DNA from: Membranipora membranacea
Taxonomy: Eukaryota > Bryozoa > Gymnolaemata > Cheilostomatida > Membraniporidae
DNA length: 64,000 bases
Assembly: GCA_914767715.1 (NCBI GenBank)
Contig: OU612068.1
Location: 33,420,001-33,484,000, forward strand
Direction: 5' to 3'
Shown here: in pieces, positions 1-19,200 of the stretch
Numbering within the stretch: position 1 is the stretch's first letter
Layout of the letters: each line of letters starts with the position of its first letter
The notes under the pieces: generated by a model
The model's database searches: none
What the model saw: the letters and a program-made list of their open reading frames with translations, nothing else
What the model was told of the DNA's origin: nothing
Made by a program: the position numbers and the translations under genes

Positions 1-408
1 GTTTGTAATAAAACTACTCTGCGCTGTGATGCAACTAGTTAGAAGTTGTATTTCAACACACAATACATATCTCCTGTTTGCAAAAATGTCAAAATACTTC
101 CCTGTGTTGCAATCGTTATAACAGCTATCACTCTGTAGCCTCAGTTGTTAATGATCATTTTGCTTTACGATAGATGCGGTATATTTGACTACCCCCAAGA
201 TATGCTGTTTAACATCTAAGCTTTTCAGCTGAAGTCAATGTAATTTGAGTGATATATGGATGAAACTTATGCCATGTAGTTGGCAGACCTAGTATTAGTA
301 AAATATTTGTATACGTTAGTATATTTGCAAATGCTTTTTGAACAAGAAGATAAGGCATATTGTACATTCTGGTTTATTATTTACTCATGTGGTACAAATC
401 TATTACAG

Positions 409-2351
409 CCACTTCATTTGAGCATCTGGTCGATTCTGCAAAGCCCAAAGATGAACAGATGAAAGACCTCGCTACCAATCTACAGAAGCGCTTTGCTGCT
501 GAATCTCATGAGATGAAGGAAGGAAAAGCCACTCTGGTATGTATTACCTTTCCACCATCTTGCTTATATAATGACAACAGCTCCAACAATCATACTTCAC
601 TTTTGCTCCAGTATTATTTAGGTCTCATCAGGATCAATTCTGAAAATTGTATGGCTGTATTTTCTCAGTACAGCTACCTGCATAGTGACCTGTATATATT
701 TTTTGTTTCATTTCCCAATCACTGACAGCAGGGAGTCTGGAACATAAACTCACCGCTGACATATTTTAACAATTCTGATATAGTTTTGGAGTTGCCACAG
801 CTTTATCTCACTCTGATGGATTTTTAAGACATTGATTTCATAATCTTTGCAGGCTCTCTGGGGTTGGTGGGAAAGGGGGTGGGGACAGTCTGGGTGAATC
901 CGTTTGTCAAGAGAGGACAACTCAAAAATAAATTGAAATGGATGCGAGTTCGAATTAAAATCAGCGTTGTCCGATTTTATTAAATTGTACTCCTATTGGT
1001 CACGTGATCTCCATCCTGAATTGAAATCAATGTAGTTCACTTCAGCCAGTCTTTACTTACTCATTTTTAGTAAGTTATAGTATTATGAACACTAACAGGA
1101 TGACATGCAAAATGAAGAACAAATCATATTAAACCAGTTAATGCAGTCAAACCCAACAGAAACATGTGTGATAGTTGTGCCAGGTGGAGCTTTATCGTAA
1201 ATCCAAATTTATCAAAATGAAAGGCTTAGGTTGTGACAGATTTATCCAGGCTCTCCCCCCCCTCGCCAAAAGCCCAGACCGCCTAAGTCCAGGCTAAGGA
1301 ATTCAAAGTCATGGATATTCTAAATTCTACAACCTTGTCTCCAACCTACATTTCAATGTCAATATTAGGATGTGCCTGCAGATGATCAGCGTCGTCGCCG
1401 TCCTACCATGTGTATGTAATGTACATGTCTGAGCATACCAGTCTTCTTACATATTGTTATGAGTGAACAACTTTACCATATTTCATGTAGATCCCCCTTT
1501 ACTTATTTTATAATAGTTGTAAACTAGAGATACGGAGTTGAGCTTTAGTTTATCCAGTCCGTGTATGTGAGATCACCTATGTTTCAGAGTGTAACACTAA
1601 GTTGTAGTATTGTGTGACAGATTGAGAGTGTATCTGTACACAATACGTAAACCAGACCCCAGAGTGTGAGCTGTTGTGTATTGTGTATGCACACAAAGCA
1701 TTGCAACGGACTTGTCTATGCAAAAAGCTGTATCTCATCCGGAGCTCTTCTAAGTTTATAGTGGTTTGGGTGCCTTTGACACTGGGGATGGGGAGGGGTA
1801 GGGGGGCCGGGCTGCTCACCATTAGAACTAGCTCACGCATATCATTATTACAATGATGTCTGAGAGATAATGTTGTACTGGTACTGTGACTGCAGGGAGG
1901 GTGACTGTGTCCATTAACTCTTCACACAACTATTTTGTAAACACAGTCTCATGATGGCCAGAAACTTATAAAGCAGAATCCTTTTTTTCTTTATTCGAAT
2001 ACTTTAACACTTGTCAGTTATTTGAAGATATGTAAGTCATCCCAGCAAAGAACTGGGTGTTCATTGGTCCCAGCTTGTGGAAGGTTTGAGTCATGTGACC
2101 AACTGACAGCGGTGCTTTGTTGATCGATGTGTCATAGCTTTACTAACATTGTACTAAATCAATCTTATATTATTATCTCTCAGAAAATAGGAGCTGAGGA
2201 CGATGAGTCTACAGCTCATGCGACTAAACTTCTCTCAGCTGATGAGAAACAGAAGATACTGAAGGAGAGACGAAAAGCAAAACGTAAGAATAAAGAGACG
2301 TCTAAATCTGCAGACGCTACTCTGGAGTCATTAGCTGCCGATGAGGTGTGA
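409..2351 (+). CDS. 3' end of an unrecognised gene (two exons, lysine-rich C-terminus)
   Basis: Two exons can be supported. The first is 409-536, preceded by a TATTACAG acceptor and followed by gtatgt; it ends at a codon boundary. The second is 2184-2351, after a TCTCTCAG acceptor, and starts at a codon boundary, so the frame is kept. Together they encode about 97 residues: an acidic/lysine-rich helical stretch (LVDSAKPKDEQMKDLATNLQ), then a strongly basic segment (KILKERRKAKRKNKETSK) and a short acidic end, LAADEV, then TGA at 2349-2351. The basic run could be a nuclear or nucleolar targeting signal or an RNA-binding tail, which is inference. Upstream exons lie outside the window or in 1-408, where I see none. 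The final GAGgtgtga could also be a splice donor, so the true end is not certain. I do not recognise the family. Confidence 0.55.
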
Positions 2352-3120
2352 AGATATGGGACAAGAACAGCCTGTCACTAAATGTCACAAACTGTGACAT
2401 ACTGTCACAGCCTGTCACTAAATGTCACAACCTGCTAAACCACTTGCTATCCAAAAATGTGTTTTTTTCCAAATTATGTTCGGTGGTAAAATCTGTTATG
2501 ATACAGTAACGCTTATAATTATATTTTCCATACAAATAATTTCCGTCCGTTTTTATTCCTGGTTTGCTTAAATTCAGAAAATATACCCCTGTTATTTTTA
2601 TTGTATTAATTTTGCAAATATTTAATTCGCTGGCCGAATGATAATGACAATGATACCGATCTTAAAACTAAGAAGTTTTTTCTACTGTTTTGACACTTTT
2701 TACTTACAATCAAATGAAAGTGTATCATGATAGTCGAACTAAAACATAATTTGGCTACATGTATTACCTTTTCAATCTAAAATCCTGCGTAGATTTTTTT
2801 ATCTTGAATACAATTAAGGCGATTTACAGAAAAAAAACTGACGATGAGATCTGATACATATGAATGTTTAACATCTGCTTCCTTCAGATAACTTCAGTAA
2901 CCTGCAGAGTTTCTCCAGATAACACTATGAGTACATGGGATGTTTTTTGTAGTGCAGTCATTTTGCATAGATTAAAGCATTATCACTTAATTGTTTTATC
3001 TAAAGCCTAAGCGCATATTCCATCTTAGAAAAGCGCTGACAATCACTTCTGCATCACCGCTGACCTAAACCAGACGTGTGCTTGCTGCTGCCGGGAAGAT
3101 TTCAAATTCATCATTTAAAC
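2352..3120. other. Spacer with the presumed promoter and 5' UTR of the alpha-tubulin gene
   Basis: No coding potential is seen. A short tandem/inverted motif built on TGTCAC and its complement (about 2370-2430, CCTGTCACTAAATGTCACAA twice) directly follows the upstream stop codon. The rest is AT-rich. The tubulin 5' UTR probably lies within the last 150 bases. I found no clear TATA box. Confidence 0.4.
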
Positions 3121-10323
<7,203 letters not shown>

Positions 10324-10784
10324 GTCAACAGATCATGGTGTGCGGAGAAATGGCCATAGAAAGGAACAATTGATTTCCATACATGAAAATCTGATAATGT
10401 GGTATATTATTTTTTGAGTTACTTTGGTTTGGAACCTGCTTTACTGTTGTTTTTACACTTATGTAAGAATGGTCTCAGTGGAGAAGATTAGTCTGTCTGC
10501 TTACATCACGACTAGCTAGGTGGTCTCAAAATAACATAAATAGTACCCAATGTTGTCAGGTTGGTCAGCCTTGTTTGTGACCGCTGTTAGATGGTGATAT
10601 TTCAGGCTTCTATTTATTTCCTTTTGAACTTCCCTTTTGACCAGCTCAATTTGATGTTAATGCATCTAAAGCGTATTGCACCACGAAGGTCCTGTAATTG
10701 CCATGCGGTGGTTATTTAATATATGGGTTAGGACTAATATTGCTGCTTTTTATCTTTATCATTTTCAGCTAGCTGTTTGCTTAC

Positions 10785-10790
10785 AATAAA
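10785..10790 (+). terminator. Probable polyadenylation signal of alpha-tubulin
   Basis: AATAAA 462 bases after the stop codon, followed by a GT/T-rich stretch (CTGTTCTGTTGCTTCG), as expected for a cleavage/polyadenylation site. Confidence 0.6.
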
Positions 10791-13700
10791 CTGTTCTGTT
10801 GCTTCGATTTGATTCATTGATTTGATCATAAGACTTAAAATAGCAAAACTTTCAATGCGATCAAGATTATAAAAAAAAACGATGCAACAAAAATAAAGTC
10901 AACTCTACATCAAGCTTTCAATTTATTTGATGAGCAGGTCATCAGTCGTCGAGCCTCTTTATTTGAGTAAATTGCTTGTTTGTACCAAGGAGTAAGTATA
11001 ACTGCAGCGTTGAAGTATGTAAAGTGTTTTATTGTCTTTGTCAGTGTTTTCAACTCTGGGTAAGTATTAAGTACTCCAAGAATCAAAGAAGCAATAAAGA
11101 TGTTTTGATACTGTCTCTGTGACAAAATTATCATCGGGTAAGAGAGCCTATGATGTCTAATATTGAGTCTTTATCAGCAAGTTTAGCTCATAATTCTCTA
11201 CACAAAGATAACCACAATACTATATCAGAATTAAGTACCAAATAAGTGGGCTGAGAGCATGAGGCAGGTTCAAAACCACCACTGATGACTAATGCAGGAG
11301 TAAACACCTTGCCTCAGACTCTCACTAATTAATAATCTACCAACTATCACATATTTTTGGCGATGATTAAGGATGATTAAGATCCGACTCAATTTTGCAA
11401 CAGTAAAGTCTTTTTATTATGTGGTCAGTATTAGATGAGAATTTTGAAGGTGATAGGCTTTAACTGAGGTGTACTTTACACTTGATGTGTGTTTGTGGGG
11501 CCAAATTTATTACGTCCTCACCGCAGTGTGGCCCCGAGACCCTCTAAAATCCATAACGATTAATAAGATAAGTTACATCTCTTCGCTGTGAAGCAGCTTG
11601 AATATATAAGAGTTTGAGGATATGACTGTGAGTGGTAGCTCTCAGCTAATGTCCTGTCACTGTGATTGCTCATTCACTATACTTCAGGTGAGCTCAAGTG
11701 TCAACCTGACAGTGACAGATATTAAGCAATCGCAGAAGTTGATGCCTTAAACTTGTCAGCATCGCATGTTCACAATGATAGGTGTGACTAAAAGAACATC
11801 AGACCTTCACACCTTTCCAATCAGTGCCTCGGTTTTAGATGTATAAATCATTACTACTAGAGGAGTGGTTTGAGGAAAAGTTCCTATTTATCTCAAGGGT
11901 TGAAATTAGCCTTGCCACGTGGCCGTGTGACGAAGCTAGGTTGAAATAGCTAACATTATGGTTAGCCGACATTTACTCAATTTCATAGCTTAATATAAAC
12001 TCTTTCCTTGCTCGCCAAATTTGGCGCAAGCTAACATTAAGTTACCCCAAAACCAGCAGCTTATAATTACTCCTCACAGTATAACAAATATTGATAACCC
12101 TTCCAACCTATTTTTCTTTTTTTATCCAGGGTTGAAATATGAGGCATTTCAGGTATTCGCTCACACAGTTTTGGGTGTGGGACAACAGGCAGTAATCTAT
12201 CAGTTTACAGGAGGTTGGTAAACTTGTCTGATGATAACACTCAAAACACAATCATACAATGCCTTTGATCTGTCACAGAAGACCTGGATTTCCAATTTAC
12301 TCATATAATAATATAAAATAACTGGTCAAAATAATGCACATTTTCAATGATTTTATGACCAAGTTTAAAATTTATGCTCTCACAATCAAAAAGTATCTGT
12401 TTTAATGATTATAAATACAAAATAGTCTGTCTGCCATTAGTTGTAATGGCGGTCACACTCCATGAACTTAGTGTTTTTTATTTTATTTCTGTACTCTTGT
12501 GCAGTCATATCCTTAGTGCTTCACTTGATACAAATATAACAGCCAGCCAAGCACCACTTGATGGTGAATTAAACTTTGATCGAAGCCTTGAAATCGGACG
12601 GCCTTTGATTCTAAGGCTGGCGACCTCCAAATAATCGCGGCTGTGATTCAAAGGCTGTCAAACTTTGTGAGTAGGATATTGTACCTTGTGATTTTAAGAA
12701 TTAAAATCTTGGATATGTCTTTTATCGTTATCATCAAGTGAGGCATCTGATGATTCAACTTATGTTTAAAATTTGAGAAATTGTAATCTTTTTATCAGAT
12801 AATTCCACAAAAGGGCACCTGCAAACAACCTGATGATGCATTGTCACTATCTGTCACCAGAGTGAGACTCATCATCACATAGATAGCATTCTGACAGTCT
12901 CTTAGTCCTCAGTGTGTATGTGTGTGGTCTTGTCTGCCTGTCATTCTCTTGTTATGGTATAATAATGTTATCTAATAGTGGCATTCATACCAGATTACTA
13001 AGTTATTCACAAGCCTGTGTGACACCAGTCTTATCTCTGTTTACATGGCTCTGGTGGATGTTACAATAATCTGTGAGTTTCCAATCCAAGGAGTGCAAAA
13101 TAGCCTAATTTCCTCCTTCTTCTTAGTGTAATATTTAATAATAAGGTTGATACAGAGGGAGAGATTAGAAACATGACATGGAAAAAGTCGGCCCAGCTGT
13201 GTCCGGGTTTCGCTGTGTCCGGGTTTCGCTGTGTCCGGGTTTCGCTGTGTCCGTCTCCACACTGAGATGGTGGTGTTGTGCTCATGATTTTCGTAACTTG
13301 GCGTAGGTTGAGTTTTTTAGCTAGCCACTGTATTAGCTTGTACTATTATATATCACATATGTATGTAAGGGTAACATTTGGCAGGCCTTAGACATCAGCT
13401 ATGAGAGGACTTTGTATTGTGGTCAGCAGGTACCTGTATCTGAACAATCATAGAATGATTGAAAATAGCAGAAGCCCACCTTTACTGTACCTGGTTTTCT
13501 TGGCCTGAAACTAGGCCTGCTCCCGAAGTTCTACCCACCAGAACTCACCTATTTCCAATTTCTGTTGCTGGTAGAGTTTACATGGTTGCTGGTTTTTAGC
13601 TGGTGAGACAAGTGGATCTGTTTGCTTGTTTATAAGAGAGAACCAGAACTATGGGCATCGGGTTACATAATTTGTTTACATGAATCACAGCAACAACCAT

Positions 13701-16244
13701 CATGTTTGTGTAATCAAATTCTTTATTTATCTGCATGAGGTTGAGTTATCTTCCCTTTGGTATTAATTTTCCATCATAAAAGGCAATATATTTGTGATTT
13801 GTTCCTATACATAGGGGATTTAGGGCTACTTAATTTTCAGATCCTGGGAAATAGAGCAGTTGTGGGTAGTGTATTCTCCATTGTAAGAGAAAATACACTT
13901 GTTGCACCTGTGGAATAGGTGTGCTCAATAATAGGATTTAAAGTGGGTATATCTCCCCATGTGCGGGATTCTGTGCTCAATAGGGTGACACACGGCCTAA
14001 ATTATATCTCTGCCAAGACGGTATCTTATATAGAGCCATAATTCTAAGGCCACCCTGACAGGTGTAGAAAATCTAAACTATAAGTCAGTACAAGTATCTG
14101 ACAGGTTATAAGCATCATTATTAGTATCTGATAGCTCATAATTAGAGAGATATTCATAGTAATAATACACCGGCTAGATTATTGAACATTTATCAATAGG
14201 GCTTTTATGATAGCCATAATTGTGTTACAATATTTTATTTTCACTGCTGCTTTGCTATCAAGTTTGTTGGAGAGCAATTTTTACAATAAGCGATGATTTA
14301 TGGGCTTTCATCTTCCAGTGGTATTACTAAGAAGTACTATTACCCCAGTAGAATACTATTCACTTAAAATAAAACTTGAGAATCAAGCCTCGATGCAGTG
14401 CAGCTGCCTTCCAGTAGAGTGAATCATCAGCGGTCTTGTATCTAGTCAGCATTCATCAACAACAACACAGTCCCTTGTTCATGGCAGCAGCTTTGTGTAT
14501 GTTTATATTATAGATGACTAACTGTCTATTCATCAGAGAAAGAGCAGTAAATATGTCTTCCTCATCTGATTCTCTGACTCTCTGACTCTCCACCACAAAC
14601 TTGTCTACAGCACAACTTGAACATTATCTCTGCGTTGTCAAATGGTGTCTGTTAACTGAATATCAATAGTTCATTTTTTTGTTCGATGTTCTTTGTGACA
14701 CAGATTGAGGGCTAGAGCCTCAACTACAAGGAAGCCACTGTGGTTTAAAAGAAGTGATGTACCCTTGTTAAAAGACTGGTAAACTGGCGACTGCGTAAAT
14801 GTAAATATCTCTCTCATATGGAAAGTACTTTCAACTACAGCTGTCATTTTTGAAGTGCTTTTCTTTCGGTATGTCAACTTGTAATAGCGAAATAATCATA
14901 AATGCCAGCATTTGTTCAGAGAGGAAAAACAAAATATAGAGGATTGTGAAATGTTAAGGTGTGAATTTTGACTTTTGTCCAGCTTATGACTCAAAATTAT
15001 CTCAAGCTGAAACTGAAAGCTAATAACAGTGAACTGAGACACACTTTAAATAACAGCTATTGTATGGGTGCAAGTTTAAGTAAACTCTTTCGACAACATT
15101 TTTTGTTGTGTTGCCATAGGTGCTTATATGGCTTGCAGTTGTATCACCCGATCTTTAATTATATTGTGATATCAGTCCCAGCCGTGAAAACACTAAACTA
15201 ACAGTATTTATCCAAATTCACATTTGTAATTAATGGTATTTACTGAATAGACGATTTCCACCCCTTTCTCTCAGATGAATGTAATATTTTGTTTCTATTA
15301 GTTAAGTCAACTGATCACTCCTATGCTCGAAGGAAATCATATTAAAGTGTCAGTGGGAAAAAGCTGAGTTTTCTTTGTGTGTCCCCCAAAAACAATAACA
15401 TTCCCAAATATTAATGAAGCGAGCACCAGTCTCTAAAACAGCAACTTTTGAAAATAATCTTTTGTTAGCAGTTTAATCGATTGGTACAAAATAGCTGCTA
15501 AGTTGTTTTCTCAACAAACTCGTCCGATTTATTAAACTAAATGCCTGACTCAATTATACATTCACAGTGTCCAATTATCAGCGAGTTTTGTTAGTGAAGT
15601 CAGCCAAAAATAATTGGTTGCTACATGGATATAATATGTATAGTTTCTTTTGCTTGATGTTAGAATTCCTGAGTTATCATGGGCAAATTACATGGTTTCA
15701 TCAAGTACAATAGACAAATTGTTCATTGAGGCTGATAACATTTCTAATAACTGTGTCTATATTGTTGTTGTATACATACATTATTGAGTACAAGTTGGAG
15801 GCGTGGTTTATCTTGTCACGGAGAATTGCTTGCTCTTTTCTACAAACCTTTCCCCGTGTAATATTGTACATGATAAGAACATTAAGGAGGGATTGGATTT
15901 CAGTGCAACTCATAAGCACAACATTGCTACACAGTACAGGCGGGTAATCGGACGTGCCAGAACAGTGATATCTTATCTGGTAGACTTGTCCAACTAGATC
16001 AATCTTAGCTTGAGCAGCTCTTATAGTAGTCAGCTTAAAATTTAATCTGGTAATTTGCAGCTAAAACAAACACTCTTTAGATAATTTTTGACTCCATGTT
16101 CTCAAGTACATCTGAGATAAGGGATAGCTAACTACGACAGACTGGCAGGATAAAATATAATATCCCTCATCACTGTGCTATCTGGTGAGTTAGCCGAGGA
16201 TGGCCCTCACACAGTCACTCGACTTAGTGGTATGTAGCTGTAAG
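10791..16244. other. 5.4 kb intergenic region without recognised genes
   Basis: No ORF with protein-like composition or flanking splice sites was found on either strand. The region is AT-rich with scattered TTAATTAA-type runs. It holds a small 16-bp tandem repeat at 13195-13251. The promoter of the CBM14-like membrane protein gene should lie near its 3' end, but no clear core motif is visible. Confidence 0.5.
13195..13251. repeat. 16-bp tandem repeat, about 3.5 copies
   Basis: Unit GCTGTGTCCGGGTTTC, three complete copies and a partial fourth. It is GC-rich against an AT-rich background. Apparent minus-strand ORFs here only reflect translation of the repeat. Confidence 0.9.
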
Positions 16245-19200
16245 ATGGCGAGGCTCGTATTATTGTTCGGATTACTGGGATTACAGATCGGAGTGAGTCT
16301 AGAGTCACCTCCACGTGTATCCAGCTGCAGACTTGTATACAAAGCTAAACCTCTGTTAGAAGCCTGGTCAGAAGTGTACACATTCAACGCTGGACGTATG
16401 TATATTAGATATCCTTAGCTATTCACCTAATCCGAAATTCACTAACAAATACAAGTGCAAACCAACGGCAAAGTGTCAATTACCCATTTTTTCATAACTC
16501 GACCCTTACAAACAGATTACATTAATAGTTGGTCTGATAATTGTTAGTACGATTAGTTCGGATACACTTACGCACCTCAGGGAAGGCTACATGATGGTTT
16601 CATCTTCTAAAGGAGTTAGAAATAAGAGAAGGAATGTGTATTTGGTTAACTGTGTCACTTTTTGCTGTACCAGCAGTTTTATAACTAATTCCCATAGGAC
16701 CTAGGTCGTTCACATATTCGTCCCCCAGCGAACATCAGACCTTGTTATCTAAGCTAGACTTTGACAGGCTTAAACATTGTCATCAACAAGTAAAACCTTG
16801 ACCGTAATCCTGTGTATGCTCTGTTCAGTAAAGACCGCTAGGTATTCAATGGGCAGGATTAGTTTTTCAAATAATGTCTTCTCAAAATCAGCTTAGATAT
16901 TCTGGTATGAATGGCATTGCAGATTTTTTTTGGAGCAACGCCGCCGTCTCCCATGGGACATGGAGTGCAAATCTGTATTTAGAATCCTAATGTTATGAAG
17001 AGTATGTGTTCTTGAAGGACTATTTATAATGCATATTTTATGTTAGAGATAAAGTGGGATTATCATAGATAAGTCTCATTCATATATCAAACTATCAAGC
17101 TAATGTTAGGATTTAATCCAGTGTTCACAGTTTGGCTTGGTTGCTCCATATGTTCCAAATCCTCCTCAAATCTCTACTTCATTGGGCATTTGGACAGGAT
17201 TGAAATGGCAAATGTTTAGATTACAGTTTAATCTTGATGACATTATTTTTGCGCCCCTCAATCCATGTCCAGATGGTCATTGGAATGTATGGAAATCACC
17301 ATCAAAATAACCAGGTGGCAATAGTGTCATCAAAATATTGTCAATCTAGGATCCTAGATTGATTAGTGACCCTCACTGAGGTATTCTGATCATTTTGTTG
17401 CTATTAGAGACAGATGATATCACACATAGTTGTCATTGTAGTAAATTTTATCTTCACTTCCATCGCATCATTTATAACAGTGAAAAGTGAAGCACCAGGG
17501 CAAATGTTTAGCTTTACAATGTAAATACAAGATGGAATGGATCAACAAAAGAATGCTTTGAAAACTGAGTTTTTGTTCACTATCTGAGGGTGTAATTAAC
17601 GCTAAAAGTATACAGAGAGACTGAATAGGTTGCTTTGTATACTGATTAGAGATAGATAAACCCGAGCCCCCCCCCCCCCCCTAACAGCTCATGTTAGAAA
17701 CAGGCATTGGATTGTGGGAACCGTTAAATATTCAGTCCCGCTGGACTTCGTATTACCCATAACTAGTATACCTGGGAGTTGATGAGCTTTGTTTCAATTT
17801 TTATGTTATTTCAATTCATAAATTGTGGCTTTTAAACATATGAAAACCTGTTACCAGCATTTGGCTGATCGTTAACTGCGATAACAATCATCAAAATTAG
17901 AGTTTTGACCAAAGCTTGGTCTCGGCTAGATGAAGATATGAAAAATCAAGCCAATGTCTGTGATAGCTGTAACTACGAATGATGCAATAAGTGACCTATG
18001 GATTTAGATCCTCACTCTCAGTTATAAGGGTAGTCGAGCAGACAAAGACAATGAATATTATTCCACCAGATGTCAACTTCCATAAAAAATCTTTTTTTGA
18101 AATATAGTCAGCAGCGCACACTGAGTAAATGATGAATGTTTAGATTTTCAGTACTGTTTGCTATTTTCCTACAATACACAGTGGATAATCCATTTCCATT
18201 ACCTGACATCATAAACCTTCTCACTGAATGTGCCAAGAAAAACACCATCACACATGTCGCACCTAAAATAGCATAACATGACTTTGTTGACATGTTAATA
18301 TTCACACCTCGCTTCGTTCCCAGGAGAGGCAGGCATTACTACATATCACAATATGGTTTTCCTTCCTTGAATTTCTGTGTCTATATCACCTAGGAGAAGT
18401 CCAAACAAAGCCACCACATAAGTTTCCTCCCCACCACAGAATTAGGTGGTTCTGTAGGCCTGTGCTCGGATACATGAGCAATTCTGGTTTAATTAACATT
18501 GAGTAAATATTAACTCAAGAGCTATTTTAGCATGCCATTATGTAAATTGAGATATAGAAGCAATGACCAGATTGAATATTTGCAGAGCCCAATTTTTTCT
18601 CCATCAATATGCAGAACCTAGCAATATAACAATTATCAGAATCCATTTACAGCAAGCATCAAACACATTTTCACACAATGCTAACCAATAGGCAGGAAAC
18701 AAGTTAAGATATTCATTCTGGTCAATCTGACACTCTTCTGCCATAAATACACATCACTAAAAGCCTATGTACAAAGTCAAAACATAGCATCAATCGATTC
18801 TATGGATGGTTAAAAACCACCAATCTGAATGAATAGGAAATGTTTTAGTTACATCAGGGTAATGTCAAGGATCTGGTTTTGAAGCCACGGCAGAATTTTT
18901 TATTTGCATAATATCAAAAAAAATCTCTCAAGTATTACAACATAACAAGTTTGAAAACCTATATTGAGTTACTAGAAGAAGTGGAATATGTTTTCCCAAG
19001 CACCAGTAATTGCATTTTGGCACTTGACAAAGAATACATGTCAACGCTTGGAGATAAATTCTGTTGCTGACAGCTAGCGTTGTACTTATCTTGTATGAGG
19101 TCTTTTTTGTGGAAATCCGCTGGTAATCATGTCACATCAGCTGGAAAAACTTGGGGATACATCTGCAACCTATAATGTGCCATGACTATGGGGCATGTAC

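Noticed and set aside
985-1012. CCAAT plus CACGTG motif (ATTGGTCACGTGA) as a promoter
   Set aside because: No gene start follows, and a similar string in inverse sense occurs near 2090, so it may be repeat-derived.
1369-1420. Microexon-like ORF DVPADDQRRRRPTM
   Set aside because: Available donors give phase 2, which would create an early stop when joined to the exon at 2184.
13041-13285. Minus-strand ORFs with repeated ETRTQ/PDTAKPGH peptides
   Set aside because: They are translations of the 16-bp tandem repeat in different frames.
15726-15997. Overlapping short ORFs on both strands
   Set aside because: No conserved motif, no splice sites and mutually overlapping frames; looks like chance.
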